A stretch of DNA of 64,000 bases from an uncultured Eubacterium sp. (GCA_947088865.1 CAMUHY010000001.1:429181-493180), one strand, 5' to 3'; counted from the first letter of the stretch, positions 47,309-57,906 are shown. The notes: generated from the sequence alone by a model not told the origin. Translations and numbers: made by a program.

Positions 47309-47790
47309 ATATCTTTGACACCTATCAATTTTTTCATTGTTATTGTGGTTCCCTTATTTATTTCTGATGACACAACCAATTCATCCATAAATGCCTCCAT
47401 AAACGAAAATCCCATTCCAGAACGTTCCAATTGTGGTTTTGTTGTGTACATAGGTTCCATTGCTTTATGTATATCTTCAATTCCTACGCCTTCATCATTT
47501 ACAAGCAATGTCAATGTATTTCCATCCAAAGTACATTTAATATATATTTTTCCTTTTTTCCCTTCATATCCATGTATAATACAGTTTGTTACTGCCTCTG
47601 ACACGGCGGTTTTAATATCTGCTATCTCTTCTAATGTAGGGTCTAGTCTTGCCACAAAAGATGCTACCACTACTCGAGCAAAACTTTCATTTTCAGATTT
47701 TGAATCAATAATTAATTCCATCGTATTATCATGTGTATCGTTATCTTGTCTTAAATTATCATACTTGTCATATTTTTCATTATTTTTCAT
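47305..47790 (-). CDS. spoIIAB: Anti-sigma F factor and kinase SpoIIAB
   Basis: A 161-residue GHKL-type kinase that binds sigma F and phosphorylates SpoIIAA. The N box is [13 protein letters not shown]1 is [11 protein letters not shown] and G2 is [15 protein letters not shown]. About 23 residues ([18 protein letters not shown]...) precede the position where the Bacillus protein starts, rich in Asp, Asn and Lys. The start is supported by GGAGGTTAATA. It follows spoIIAA by 66 nt. Confidence 0.94.
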   Translation of the reverse strand: MKNNEKYDKYDNLRQDNDTHDNTMELIIDSKSENESFARVVVASFVARLDPTLEEIADIKTAVSEAVTNCIIHGYEGKKGKIYIKCTLDGNTLTLLVNDEGVGIEDIHKAMEPMYTTKPQLERSGMGFSFMEAFMDELVVSSEINKGTTITMKKLIGVKDI

Positions 47791-47856
47791 TATTAACCTC
47801 CATGCTGTGACCTATTGAAAAAGCCGTTTTTTTCCCTTTCACTCTATCAATAACAT

Positions 47857-48288
47857 TTAATTAGAATTATTTATAATATATACTGCCTGATTAATATCAC
47901 TTGTTCTTGTTACCAGTTTATGCAGCCCTGAAATCATAAGTATTCTTGCAATCGAATCATTAATTCCTGAAACATAGATGCCACCTTTATTGACTAACCG
48001 TTTATATCTTCCCATAATTAAGCCGATTCCCGCGCTATCCATAAATCCAATTTTAGAAAAATCAAATATAATATTTTTAACGCCCCTCTCATCAATCGCA
48101 TGGTCGATTACCTCCCTCATCTCATCAGCAAGGTGATGGTCTAGCTCTGCATTCATACTTATCACAAGCATATTATTGGACACCATATAAATATAATCTG
48201 TGTGTATAATCTCCTCTGTATAATCTGCATTTTCACATTCCACATCTTTTTTTATTCTTTCATCTGTTTTTGTTAAACCTTGTTTCAT
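47857..48288 (-). CDS. spoIIAA: Anti-sigma F factor antagonist SpoIIAA
   Basis: A 143-residue STAS-domain protein. It frees sigma F when unphosphorylated. The STAS core starts near YMVSNNMLVISMNAELDHHLADE, and the phosphorylated serine lies in GFMDSAGIGLIMGRYK. The first 35 residues or so (MKQGLTKTDERIKKDVECEN...) are extra compared with the Bacillus protein. The ATG at 48288 follows AGGAGAATAAGT. A hairpin at 48336-48368 precedes the gene, so the promoter must lie between or upstream; I could not assign a sigma-H site with confidence. Confidence 0.92.
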   Translation of the reverse strand: MKQGLTKTDERIKKDVECENADYTEEIIHTDYIYMVSNNMLVISMNAELDHHLADEMREVIDHAIDERGVKNIIFDFSKIGFMDSAGIGLIMGRYKRLVNKGGIYVSGINDSIARILMISGLHKLVTRTSDINQAVYIINNSN

Positions 48289-48335
48289 ACTTATTCTCCT
48301 TTTTTGCTTAATCTTAATCATTTATTTGCATTATA

Positions 48336-48368
48336 AAACCTGATAGGCAAAATACGCCTATCAGGTTT
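48336..48368 (-). terminator. Terminator after the zinc-ribbon/TPR gene
   Basis: AAACCTGATAGGC and GCCTATCAGGTTT form a perfect 13-bp stem with a short loop, followed on the minus strand by TTATAATG. It lies 60 nt past the stop at 48429 and directly before spoIIAA. Confidence 0.7.
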
Positions 48369-48428
48369 GTCTTTTCGTAATTATAAAATTCTTCTTGTGT
48401 CCATTATATTTAATATTTAAAAAAAGTA

Positions 48429-49808
48429 TCAATGTGAATTGACATATGTTTCTGCCTCTGCTACATATCTGCTTGTATTAAAATCACTTATAATTTGATT
48501 ATAATATTGCTTTGCATTTTCTGTATCAGCTAAAGCTACATAGGACTTTGCCATATAATATATTGCGTCAACTTTTGTCTTATCACACTTAAACGAACGT
48601 GTGTAAAAGTCGATTGCCTTTTCAAAATCATTTCTGTAATATGCTGTCATTCCTTGATTATACAAATCCGTAGCCGCATTTATCATCGTCTCTTCCGATA
48701 ACGTATTATACAGAGCCTTTGCTCCCTCCGTAGGAAGTGAACTGACATCAATATCCGCAATGGCCTCAGCCGCCTCTGTCTTCATATTGGCAATATAGTA
48801 ATTGGCTGAATCAATCACTGCTGTTAAGAGTCTGTTATTTCCGTCTGCTCCGCCAATTTGGTCTAATCGCTGCTGAAGCGAATCCCGCTCGCTTGTGACT
48901 ACTTTTAACTGTGACTCTAACGAATTTAATTCTACATTTCCACTTGATAATTGTTCACTTAATTCTCGAATCTCTCGATTCTTTTCTTCCATAATGCCTT
49001 GATTTCTTGAAGGGAGAATCAAAAACCATATAAGAGCTGCGCCAATAGCTATGCCAACTAAAATATTAATCACCGTAATAGCGCCATTACTCGGTTCTTT
49101 GTAAGAAGAACGCGGAATAATTGCCTCATTTCCATTTAATGGCTTGCTCTCCACAACAACTTTTTTCTTGTGCGCATTCTCTTTCTTTTTTGTTGGAAGT
49201 TCCCCATTAATCTCTTTTAAATATCGAAGCGCCAGCGTATTATTATGGTCTACAACTAATATTGAATTGAGCAATTTTTTTGCCTTTGAGTAATTGCTTC
49301 CCCGAATATATAACAAGGCGAGCAACTGTTGTGCCTTAATCAGTTTTGAATTTTGAGAAAGAACTTTTTTTAGCTGAATTTCAGCCATATCATAATTCCC
49401 CTCCATCACATACCGCAAGGACAAATTATATTTTTTAATCGTTGAAGTGACCACCTCGAATTTATTTTGATTGGATTGAACCTGTTTGATATATGACTCT
49501 GCAATATTTGCTGTCGGCTGAATATTCTTACTGACCACCCACTGCGTCAATGCCTCCACAATATCACCCATTTCACAATACACTAAACCGAGAAGATTTC
49601 TTGCTTGTACATTGTTTTTGTCAACAGCCACACTAAACTTAAGACTTTCCACAGCTCCTGTCAAATCTCGAACTTTAGCCTTGTCCAAACCAATATTATA
49701 ATATTCATCTGATATTGTTCTCACCCATTTCAGTATTGACATATCACTCCCGCAATTTGGGCATTTTACACCAACATCAAACGTGGTATCACATTTGAAA
49801 CATCTCAT
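48429..49808 (-). CDS. Zinc-ribbon and TPR membrane protein
   Basis: A 459-residue protein of unknown role. The N-terminus has a zinc ribbon (CFKCDTTFDVGVKCPNCG). Several TPR repeats fill about 35-200 (AVESLKFSVAVDKNNVQARNLLG and following). A basic linker leads to one membrane helix (about 245-268, AITVINILVGIAIGAALIWFL). A coiled coil (about 275-325) and a second TPR block (about 380-455, TAYYRNDFEKAIDFYTRSF) follow outside. The layout suggests a scaffold spanning the membrane. The start chosen is the ATG at 49808; a TTG eight codons upstream is open in frame but has no site. It lies near folC and the spore operon without a known link. Confidence 0.7.
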   Translation of the reverse strand: MRCFKCDTTFDVGVKCPNCGSDMSILKWVRTISDEYYNIGLDKAKVRDLTGAVESLKFSVAVDKNNVQARNLLGLVYCEMGDIVEALTQWVVSKNIQPTANIAESYIKQVQSNQNKFEVVTSTIKKYNLSLRYVMEGNYDMAEIQLKKVLSQNSKLIKAQQLLALLYIRGSNYSKAKKLLNSILVVDHNNTLALRYLKEINGELPTKKKENAHKKKVVVESKPLNGNEAIIPRSSYKEPSNGAITVINILVGIAIGAALIWFLILPSRNQGIMEEKNREIRELSEQLSSGNVELNSLESQLKVVTSERDSLQQRLDQIGGADGNNRLLTAVIDSANYYIANMKTEAAEAIADIDVSSLPTEGAKALYNTLSEETMINAATDLYNQGMTAYYRNDFEKAIDFYTRSFKCDKTKVDAIYYMAKSYVALADTENAKQYYNQIISDFNTSRYVAEAETYVNSH

Positions 49809-49871
49809 ATCAATTCTATTTCTCCATTCCAATCTGTAAAATAGCTGTATCTATCAAAAGTTTAAAGTACT

Positions 49872-50024
49872 CTAAAATAAATCCTCACTTGCTGCACCGT
49901 TTACTAACTTATTAATCAAATCAGCAATATCAGGTGCATTTTCACTTTTATATATAGCCTCTTCCACCTCATCTACTTCTAAATTTGGCTTGAATTTCTT
50001 AATTTCCTCATCAAAATCAATCAT
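49872..50024 (-). CDS. Small acidic protein of unknown function
   Basis: A 50-residue protein (MIDFDEEIKKFKPNLEVDEVEEAIYKSENAPDI...), with about a quarter acidic residues and no membrane helix. The start follows AAAGGGGACTTTT, a fair ribosome site. It lies 16 nt downstream of folC and 63 nt upstream of the TPR gene on the same strand, so it belongs to that transcript. I do not recognise the family. Confidence 0.6.
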   Translation of the reverse strand: MIDFDEEIKKFKPNLEVDEVEEAIYKSENAPDIADLINKLVNGAASEDLF

Positions 50025-50040
50025 AAAAGTCCCCTTTTTG

Positions 50041-51375
50041 TCATTGCTTTTCACCTATAAAAGCCATCTTTTTTATCTCTCCAACAAGATAGAGCGAACC
50101 GCTGCATATAAGCGCTGCATCCATCGCCTTTTTTTGCTCGACGGCATATTGAAAAGCACTCTTTATATCCTCTATCACCGTTACCATACGTCCATTTTCA
50201 TAAAATGTCTGTTTAATAACATCCATATCCAATTTTCTTTTGCTATTTATGCTGGTTATAATATATTCGTCTATCAACTCAGAGCTGCATAACTGTTTTA
50301 TCATCTCTGTATAATCTTTATCATTGACAACGGAAAATAAAACAATTTTATACGATTTATTCATATACTTTACAGTCTCAACAAGACTTTTGATACCTTC
50401 TGGATTATGCGCTCCATCGATATATACATCATCGCCAATAAGCTCCATTCTTCCAGACCACTGTGTACAAGAAAGTGCTGTTCTTGTCTTTGTGTCTTCC
50501 AATTGGACACCCAATACACCAAGTGCTGTAAGAGCTAGTCCACAATTATTCACTTGATATCTGGCAATGGACTTTATTGTAACGCAATCATTTCTATAAT
50601 ACTCATTAAAGATGGAAAAATCAATATAATTTCTGCCAATTTTAATATTTGTACAATCTTTGTTATAAAATATAATGAATTTTGTTCCTACCCCAGCCGC
50701 CGTTTTGTCAAATATGGCACATGCTTCATGATTCAACTGATACAAGGACTGCATTGGATTATCTAATATATCCCCCATAACCACAACAGGAACATCTTTT
50801 TTTATAATGCCCGCCTTCTCCTTTGCAATTGCTGCAACATTATTACCAAGTATTGCTGTATGCTCAAGGCTGATTGTTGTTATAACGCTAAGCACTGGTT
50901 TTTCAACTGCATTAGTTATATCTAACCGCCCTCCTAATCCAGTTTCTATTATACAGTAATCCAACTGAAGCTCACTGTAAATTAACATAGCAATGCCAAA
51001 AAAATAATCAAAATAAGCAAGCGCATTGCCGCCCATCATCTCATCTGCTGCCTTAACCTTTTTAAAACAGCGAACAAACGACTCTTTATCAATCCATTCT
51101 CCACATATTCTTATACGTTCTCTCTCATCAAAAAGGTGAGGTGATGTAAAAAGTCCTGTGGAATATCCGTTTCCCCTTAATACAGCTTCCATATAAGCAC
51201 ATACAGAGCCTTTTCCATTCGTTCCAGCTACATGTATTATTTTTAATTTATTTTGAGGATTTTCTAATAATTTCAGCAATGCTCGTCCTCTATCAACGCC
51301 TGTATCCTTCATAAACTGTGGAATAGCATTAATATATTGAATTGCTTTTTCATATTCTTTCTCAATTAAACTCAT
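50041..51375 (-). CDS. folC: Bifunctional folylpolyglutamate/dihydrofolate synthase
   Basis: A 444-residue Mur-ligase-family enzyme. It adds glutamate to folates, and in some bacteria to dihydropteroate. The ATP site reads HVAGTNGKGSVCAYM, followed by GLFTSPHLFDERERI, ETGLGGRLDITNAV and YIDGAHNPEGI. It is soluble and cytoplasmic. The ATG at 51375 (MSLIEKEYEKAI) is taken as the start; ATGs four and more codons upstream are possible. Its start lies four bases after the stop of the coiled-coil gene. Confidence 0.92.
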   Translation of the reverse strand: MSLIEKEYEKAIQYINAIPQFMKDTGVDRGRALLKLLENPQNKLKIIHVAGTNGKGSVCAYMEAVLRGNGYSTGLFTSPHLFDERERIRICGEWIDKESFVRCFKKVKAADEMMGGNALAYFDYFFGIAMLIYSELQLDYCIIETGLGGRLDITNAVEKPVLSVITTISLEHTAILGNNVAAIAKEKAGIIKKDVPVVVMGDILDNPMQSLYQLNHEACAIFDKTAAGVGTKFIIFYNKDCTNIKIGRNYIDFSIFNEYYRNDCVTIKSIARYQVNNCGLALTALGVLGVQLEDTKTRTALSCTQWSGRMELIGDDVYIDGAHNPEGIKSLVETVKYMNKSYKIVLFSVVNDKDYTEMIKQLCSSELIDEYIITSINSKRKLDMDVIKQTFYENGRMVTVIEDIKSAFQYAVEQKKAMDAALICSGSLYLVGEIKKMAFIGEKQ

Positions 51376-51379
51376 ACAC

Positions 51380-52909
51380 TTATACATGCCTTTCAATAGA
51401 TGTGATATGATTTCCCTCATGGCAAATTTGAGCAATCACATTATTGGTCACAAGACACAACACAACACCGGACTTACTGTCATATGCATCAATTTCTCCA
51501 TTTAACATAATTTCATATAACATCTCTTCAATCTTTAATCTATCATCACGCATAAATGTAATGGATACTTGTCCATATATGTCATCTGAAAATATAAACT
51601 CTGTAAATAGTTTATTCCATGCCTCTTTTATTTTATTTGAAAGTGTGACAAGCTCTGTATCCGTCTGAACTCTTATATCCACCAAATGGGCTTTCTTTGC
51701 TTCCAATTCTTTGATTAATTCTTCTTGATTTTTTCTTAACTCTTGAAGCTTTCGTTCCTGTTTTGATATAACAGCCTCATTATTTGTTATTTGTCTGTTT
51801 GTCTCATTGACTTCCGAATAATATCTTTTTGTATCATATTCGGTATGTTTGCCATTGATATATTCTGTTTTTTGTTTTTCTAATTTTTGATATTTTTCTT
51901 GCAGCTCTTCTAATTCTTTATTACTCACAGATAATTTTTCATTAGTCGCATTGATTTGCTCCTCATTTTTATCTGTTATACTTTTTAATTTTGCAATTTC
52001 TTTCTCCAACGCCACACGTTTTTTCAGTAATTGTCTAAACTGAATTTCCATTGTGTCTGACGAACTCTTTTCTTCATCAGGTATATAAGACGGCAGCATA
52101 TGAATATCAACAGAAAAACAAGCAGGATATAGCGAAGCTGCCCTCCATATAATCTGCGCCATAACAGATTGTGATATCTTTGTAAAACTCATAATAGAAT
52201 GAATTGCCGCTCCCACATATGCTGATATGTAATCAAACCCTTCTAAACCTATTATGGGTACTGCCATTGACAAATATTTTGTTCCACGTTCTGTCCTTAA
52301 GATTTTCCCAATACCTCTGCCTGAAAATTCTTTTGGAAATAACTTGCTTTGCAATTCACGCTTGTCCTCAATAGATATAGCATCCAATCGTTTTTGCATC
52401 GTTTTATCCCAAATCTGTATCTGCTCTTTATCTTGGTTTACCATCTTAGAATGGAGCGAATTGTAAAAATCTGTATTATATTGTATGCGTATTTGTTCAA
52501 TTTTATAAGCAATTGTTGAATATTTTTCAATATTGTACAATTTCGCAGCTTCCTTGCACATCAAAACCGATAAATATTTATCACTGACGAGTTCTGCTTC
52601 ATCAGAAGACACACCGCACTTTACTGCTATTTGACGTTTTAATTCCAACATTAACAGTGGTCTTGACATATTTTTGAGCAAATCAAACTCTTTTCTTACC
52701 ATATCTGCCACTTCAAGCGCCTTATAATCCCAGCTGGAATCTTTAGAAAACGATTTTATCAATGAATTGGTGATGTCCGCTACGGTGCCTAATGCTCTGT
52801 TTCCTACCGACTTTGCAACATTGACAAAATTTATCTTTTTCAACAATGCAATCTCTATCTTTAGCTCATCATCACTCATATAGCGAATCCCATCAAATAT
52901 ATATGGCAT
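51380..52909 (-). CDS. Unrecognised protein with long central coiled coil
   Basis: A 509-residue protein with no signal peptide. The N-terminal half is helical with short hydrophobic pieces (GLEGFDYISAYVGAAIHSIMSF near 235). A strong coiled coil fills about 290-420 (FRQLLKKRVALEKEIAKLK, KLSVSNKELEELQEKYQKLEKQ). The C-terminus returns to a compact alpha/beta region (about 430-509). The start follows GGAGGATAT. No family was recognised. It is followed at four bases by folC, which suggests coupled expression but not a shared function. Acting as a scaffold or regulator is only a guess. Confidence 0.6.
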   Translation of the reverse strand: MPYIFDGIRYMSDDELKIEIALLKKINFVNVAKSVGNRALGTVADITNSLIKSFSKDSSWDYKALEVADMVRKEFDLLKNMSRPLLMLELKRQIAVKCGVSSDEAELVSDKYLSVLMCKEAAKLYNIEKYSTIAYKIEQIRIQYNTDFYNSLHSKMVNQDKEQIQIWDKTMQKRLDAISIEDKRELQSKLFPKEFSGRGIGKILRTERGTKYLSMAVPIIGLEGFDYISAYVGAAIHSIMSFTKISQSVMAQIIWRAASLYPACFSVDIHMLPSYIPDEEKSSSDTMEIQFRQLLKKRVALEKEIAKLKSITDKNEEQINATNEKLSVSNKELEELQEKYQKLEKQKTEYINGKHTEYDTKRYYSEVNETNRQITNNEAVISKQERKLQELRKNQEELIKELEAKKAHLVDIRVQTDTELVTLSNKIKEAWNKLFTEFIFSDDIYGQVSITFMRDDRLKIEEMLYEIMLNGEIDAYDSKSGVVLCLVTNNVIAQICHEGNHITSIERHV

Positions 52910-52956
52910 ATATCCTCCATTTAAATCTCTATGCTTTTCATTGTGTGATTTAATGC

Positions 52957-53144
52957 TTAATCATACACTATAACAATAGTTTCTCTTTGAAAGATAGGTT
53001 TTCTCAAAGCTGAAAAAAAGAGTCATACTTCAAATCCTCTATTGACAATGTACCTTTATTTCTTGTGTTTCCAAAATTTCCCATATCAGTAGTAATATCA
53101 AAATCTTCTCTGGGAATAAGCGCATCTAATGTAACTGTTTGCAT
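52957..53144 (-). pseudogene. 5' fragment of a DUF262-type protein gene, frameshifted
   Basis: An ATG at 53144 after AAGGAG opens a frame reading MQTVTLDALIPREDF and SIEDLKYDSFF, which then stops. One base shift later, in a run of T residues, the text continues as SALRKPIFQRET before a stop at 52957. Both parts together match the first 60 residues of DUF262-domain proteins as I know them; the remaining several hundred codons are missing. So the gene is broken by a one-base deletion and lacks its 3' part. Confidence 0.6.
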
Positions 53145-53172
53145 ACTTTCTCCTTGTATTTTTAACAATAAA

Positions 53173-53667
53173 TTATTTATCTATATATTCTCGCAACTTT
53201 CGATATAACTTCTCACTTATCCTTATTTCATTTTCTTTTAATTTTATAATACATTCTTCTACCTCTTTCTTTGTTAATATTTTTTCATCAAATGCTTGTA
53301 TTAAAATGCCAATTGTACCAGTAATTACAATTCCCATTTTTTTCGCAACTTGTCTTCCTCTATGTTCATCCATCAATAATACATCTGACTGTTTTTCATC
53401 TGCTAAAATAATTGCTTCACTTTCTCCAGCATCTAATCCAGCAAAATTGCGTAATATCATAACAGACTTCTCATTTTGTACTTCCTCTATAAAAAGAAAA
53501 GGACACTCTTGTACTATTTTTATTTCTTCTGAATATGCTTTATTTTCTGTTAGTTCCATATAAACTGCTGCAGGTATATAAACAACATTAAATAATTTTT
53601 GTAATAATTCCAACCTTCCTGCTTTTATCAATGAAATAATTGGTGTAGTATCTGAAATAACTATCAT
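53173..53667 (-). CDS. DUF3368 PIN-like putative toxin
   Basis: A 164-residue protein of the DUF3368/PIN-like group. The first acidic position is in VISDTTPIISLIKAG, the next in LDAGESEAIILADE and the last in LLMDEHRGRQVAKKMG, together a PIN-type metal site. Such proteins act as RNases in toxin-antitoxin pairs. It overlaps the antitoxin gene by four bases (ATGA). Toxin action is inferred from family and pairing. Confidence 0.85.
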   Translation of the reverse strand: MIVISDTTPIISLIKAGRLELLQKLFNVVYIPAAVYMELTENKAYSEEIKIVQECPFLFIEEVQNEKSVMILRNFAGLDAGESEAIILADEKQSDVLLMDEHRGRQVAKKMGIVITGTIGILIQAFDEKILTKKEVEECIIKLKENEIRISEKLYRKLREYIDK

Positions 53668-53945
53668 ATTACTACACTCCTTAAAGCTTTTAACACTGCC
53701 AAGTCTTCCTCAAATTCCTCATCTGATTCATCAAAATAAGATAAACCAAGTTTTCCATACAAAGTAATCAAATCCATTTTACCAATTTCCAACATCTCTG
53801 CTGCTTTTCCATGAGATATTACACCACTTTTTATATAAGGATATACTAACATTGCATTTCTTATTATCTGTGCCTCTTTATTTTGCAAAACAGTATATGG
53901 AACAATCTCTTCTGGCACATCAATTTCAACTTTTATCATTGCCAT
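53664..53945 (-). CDS. UPF0175-family putative antitoxin
   Basis: A 93-residue protein with the UPF0175 pattern: a helix-turn-helix-like part (YPYIKSGVISHGKAAEMLEIGKMDLITLYGKLGL) and an acidic region (DESDEEFEEDL). UPF0175 members precede DUF3368 toxins. The start is the ATG at 53945, six bases after AAGGAGGG. The 170 bp upstream are AT-rich. Autoregulation of the pair would be typical but is not shown. Confidence 0.85.
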   Translation of the reverse strand: MAMIKVEIDVPEEIVPYTVLQNKEAQIIRNAMLVYPYIKSGVISHGKAAEMLEIGKMDLITLYGKLGLSYFDESDEEFEEDLAVLKALRSVVI

Positions 53946-54117
53946 TACAATCCCTCCTTATTTTCAATTTACATTCATTTAATATTATATCGTTCTAACT
54001 CTAACTTAACAATAAAAAATTAATATTTATTGATATTTTACATCTTTCATTTATATTCAATAGAATGTAAACAAAATATCCTTATTACAAAAAATTAAAT
54101 TTTCCATAATGCAAAAA

Positions 54118-54204
54118 ACTGCTGCAAAATCAAGTATTTTAGCAAAGAATTATGGATACCTCTATCCATTCATTCCTTAAATAAAACCTTTATTTTGCAG
54201 CCGT
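54118..54204. repeat. R2 inverted-repeat element, copy c
   Basis: An 87-bp element with ends ACTGCTGCAAAATCAAG and the complement of ACGGCTGCAAAATAAA. It lies 51 nt after the gdhA stop and is followed on that strand by six T residues, so it can serve as the gdhA terminator. Together with the AT-rich 53946-54117 it fills the gap between gdhA and the antitoxin gene. Confidence 0.7.
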
Positions 54205-54254
54205 CTATTTTTAAAAATTTTTTATTTAACTTTACCGCGAATTGCAGCTATTTA

Positions 54255-55610
<1,356 letters not shown>

Positions 55611-55624
55611 TTATACGCCGCAGC

Positions 55625-55691
55625 GATTTTATCAACATAAAGATGATGCGCGAAGTGTGCTATTTATCTTGACATAAAGGTGCATCGCAAA
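55625..55691 (-). repeat. Two tandem imperfect repeats in the gdhA leader
   Basis: On the plus strand, GATTTTATCAACATAAAGAT (in 55625-55655) and ATTTATCTTGACATAAAGGT (in 55658-55691) align, and both are followed by a similar GC-containing tail (GATGCGCGAA and GCATCGCAAAA). They lie between the gdhA promoter and its start codon, so they are transcribed. A regulatory role is inferred from position. Confidence 0.5.
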
Positions 55692-55714
55692 ACATGACAT
55701 CTCTTGTTTTTAAT

Positions 55715-55743
55715 ATTATAAAGTGTAAACTTTCTAAACACAA
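55715..55743 (-). promoter_or_regulatory. Candidate sigma-A promoter of gdhA
   Basis: On the minus strand TTGTGT (55738-55743), 17 nt, TATAAT (55715-55720). It gives a leader of about 115 nt that includes the tandem repeats. Confidence 0.65.
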
Positions 55744-56084
55744 GTATTTTATCTTTTTACTTTAAATAAATAAGCATTTTTTTAATAATCTTAATAAAAT
55801 TTATATATATACTCTTTTATATTTATTAATTCACTTAATAATATTAAGTTGTTATATATTTTTACTGATATTTTTACATTTCTAAACTAAAAGTTTTCTT
55901 TAACTATTACTTCAACAAATAAATTTTTTTAACCATTATCATAATCATTACGTAAATATAATAAACATCTTCTTAAGAACCATAAACTTCTCCAAAACAA
56001 AAACTAAAATAAACAACATAAAACAATTGAAAAATGCTATGTAAATTCACATTATACTGCACATACTGAATATAAATGTTTTGC
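55744..56084. other. AT-rich divergent spacer, nothing identified
   Basis: About 340 bp between the gdhA and LCP promoters, with long A/T runs and no plausible gene, repeat or strong hairpin visible. Confidence 0.6.
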
Positions 56085-56113
56085 TTGTGCCATTTATATA
56101 AGCATGTTATAAT
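56085..56113 (+). promoter_or_regulatory. Candidate sigma-A promoter of the LCP gene
   Basis: TTGTGC (56085-56090), 17 nt, TATAAT (56108-56113), about 95 nt before the start codon. Confidence 0.65.
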
Positions 56114-56168
56114 AGCCAAAGCAAATCTTTGGCTGGAATAATTTACAAATGAACTCGTTACTCACGAG
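56114..56168 (+). other. Two stem-loops at the 5' end of the LCP mRNA
   Basis: AGCCAAAG/CTTTGGCT (56114-56134) begins right after the -10 box and so covers the likely transcript start. CTCGT/ACGAG (56154-56168) follows. The PBP and typA leaders also have a stem-loop close to the transcript start. Confidence 0.5.
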
Positions 56169-56207
56169 AATAAACTTAAATTTACAATACAGAAATGAGG
56201 ATTTAAT

Positions 56208-57830
56208 ATGTCTGGTTTTTTTTCTAGAACCAATAGAGATATGCAATATATTTTTAAAAGCAGTTCTAAACTCAATAAAAAACAACTGAAACGTAAAAAA
56301 CGTGGTATCTCTTCACTAATTGGAATTTTATTGGTTATCATTGAACTTATTATTTCAATACTTTTTACTTACGAAATTATAAAACTAAATATTTTCCCAT
56401 TAAAATATCTAGTCATGTTTATTATTGTTATTATACTATTATTATTGTACAATTTTACTTCTCAATTTACAAAATCTCGTGGCATCGGTAAATTTTTATC
56501 GATATTGGTTTCGATGCTGCTTGTATTTGGATATCTTGTAGGTTCTAAAATCAACTGGACTTTACAGGGAATTACCTCTAACATTACAAAAACGGATTCT
56601 ATACATCTTGTTGTTGTAAAGGAAGATGCGGCTTCCTCTATTGCAGACACATTAAATTACACGTATGGATACAACAGTCAACATGATGGAGACCTTCCTG
56701 TAAAAGCAATCGAAAAAATCAACAGCGAAAACAATATTTCATTAAATACAAAAACCTATGATAATTGGGAACAAATTACTGCTGCATTATATGAAAATAA
56801 TGAAATTCAACTAATTGCAATCAATTCCAATATCTATAAAACACTTTTGGAAGAAAATGAAGGTTTTGGCACCAAAACTCGTATATTAGATACCATTACC
56901 ATTACAACAAAGGTAGCAGTAGAAAAAGGTGAAGTAAAACAAAAAGGCGACTGCTTTGTAATGTATATTTCTGGTAATGATGAATATGGCACTATCAGCG
57001 ATACAGGTCGAAGCGATGTCAATATCTTAGCAGTTATCAACCCAGAAACAAGACAAGTCATGTTAATTTCAACACCAAGAGATTACTATATTAACATCAG
57101 CAGACCTGATTCTTCCGGCAAAATGATTACAGGACTTGATAAACTTACCCATGCTGGCAATGCGGGTACAAAATATTCGATGGAAGCTTTGTCAAACCTT
57201 TTTGGCGTTGATATTGATTATTTTTTCAAAGTTAATTTTGATGGTTGTGTCAATATTATTGATGCGTTGGGTGGTATTACCATCTTTTCCGATGTAGACT
57301 TTATCAATGGCACCGATGCAGCTCCTGAACGTTATCACTTTGTTAAAGGCGCCAATGAATGTGATGGTGCTAAAGCATTAGCTTTTGTAAGGGAGCGTGA
57401 AGCTTTCCTAGCAGGCGATTTGCAGCGAGGCAAAAATCAACAGGCAGCCATATCGGCTATGATAGAAAAAGCAACATCTCCTGCTATTTTAACCAATTAC
57501 TCTGCCATTTTGGATGCGGTTTCTGATATGATGTATACCAATATGCCAACAGAATCTATACAACAATTAATCAAAGACCAGCTTTCAGACTCAACGCCTT
57601 GGAATGTTCAATCATACTCATTGACATTTATGAATGAAGCAAATTATATAAAACCATTACAGGTATATGGTGGCTCAGGCTGGGCATGTCTTCCAGACTA
57701 TGATTCTGTTAATATGGCCATTAAATTGATTCAAAAAACACAAAATGATGAAATATTTAATGTGGATGAGGTTGTTCAAGAACTTGAAAATTTAGAAGAC
57801 TCAACGAACAATACACCTTCAGCGAATTAA
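56208..57830 (+). CDS. LytR-CpsA-Psr (LCP) family cell-wall glycopolymer ligase
   Basis: A 540-residue membrane protein with three N-terminal helices (about 40-115). The LCP domain fills about 260-440 and shows GRSDVNILAVINPETRQVMLISTPRD, KLTHAGNAG, LGGITIFSDVDF and FVREREAFLAGDLQRGKNQQ, including the conserved Arg and Asp residues that bind the lipid pyrophosphate. The family attaches teichoic acids or other polymers to peptidoglycan. The part between the helices and the LCP domain (about 120-240) is an accessory domain. The start follows GAGGATTTAAT. Confidence 0.93.
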   Translation: MSGFFSRTNRDMQYIFKSSSKLNKKQLKRKKRGISSLIGILLVIIELIISILFTYEIIKLNIFPLKYLVMFIIVIILLLLYNFTSQFTKSRGIGKFLSILVSMLLVFGYLVGSKINWTLQGITSNITKTDSIHLVVVKEDAASSIADTLNYTYGYNSQHDGDLPVKAIEKINSENNISLNTKTYDNWEQITAALYENNEIQLIAINSNIYKTLLEENEGFGTKTRILDTITITTKVAVEKGEVKQKGDCFVMYISGNDEYGTISDTGRSDVNILAVINPETRQVMLISTPRDYYINISRPDSSGKMITGLDKLTHAGNAGTKYSMEALSNLFGVDIDYFFKVNFDGCVNIIDALGGITIFSDVDFINGTDAAPERYHFVKGANECDGAKALAFVREREAFLAGDLQRGKNQQAAISAMIEKATSPAILTNYSAILDAVSDMMYTNMPTESIQQLIKDQLSDSTPWNVQSYSLTFMNEANYIKPLQVYGGSGWACLPDYDSVNMAIKLIQKTQNDEIFNVDEVVQELENLEDSTNNTPSAN

Positions 57831-57853
57831 ACTTAAAATCATTTTAGCTTTAT

Positions 57854-57898
57854 TAAAAAATCCCCGCTTCAATATCATAAAGATATAAGCGGGGATTT
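57854..57898. terminator. Convergent terminator between the LCP and HAD genes
   Basis: AAATCCCCGCTT and AAGCGGGGATTT pair around an AT-rich loop, flanked by A-runs on one side and T on the other. It lies within 30 nt of both stops. The stem resembles the hairpin module of repeat family R1 with changed bases. Confidence 0.8.
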
Positions 57899-57906
57899 GT
57901 GCTGCT

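Noticed and set aside
46844-47818. A 324-codon plus-strand open frame
   Set aside because: It lies fully antisense to sigF and spoIIAB, has Cys/Phe/Ser-rich low-quality sequence and no family resemblance; the minus-strand genes are certain.
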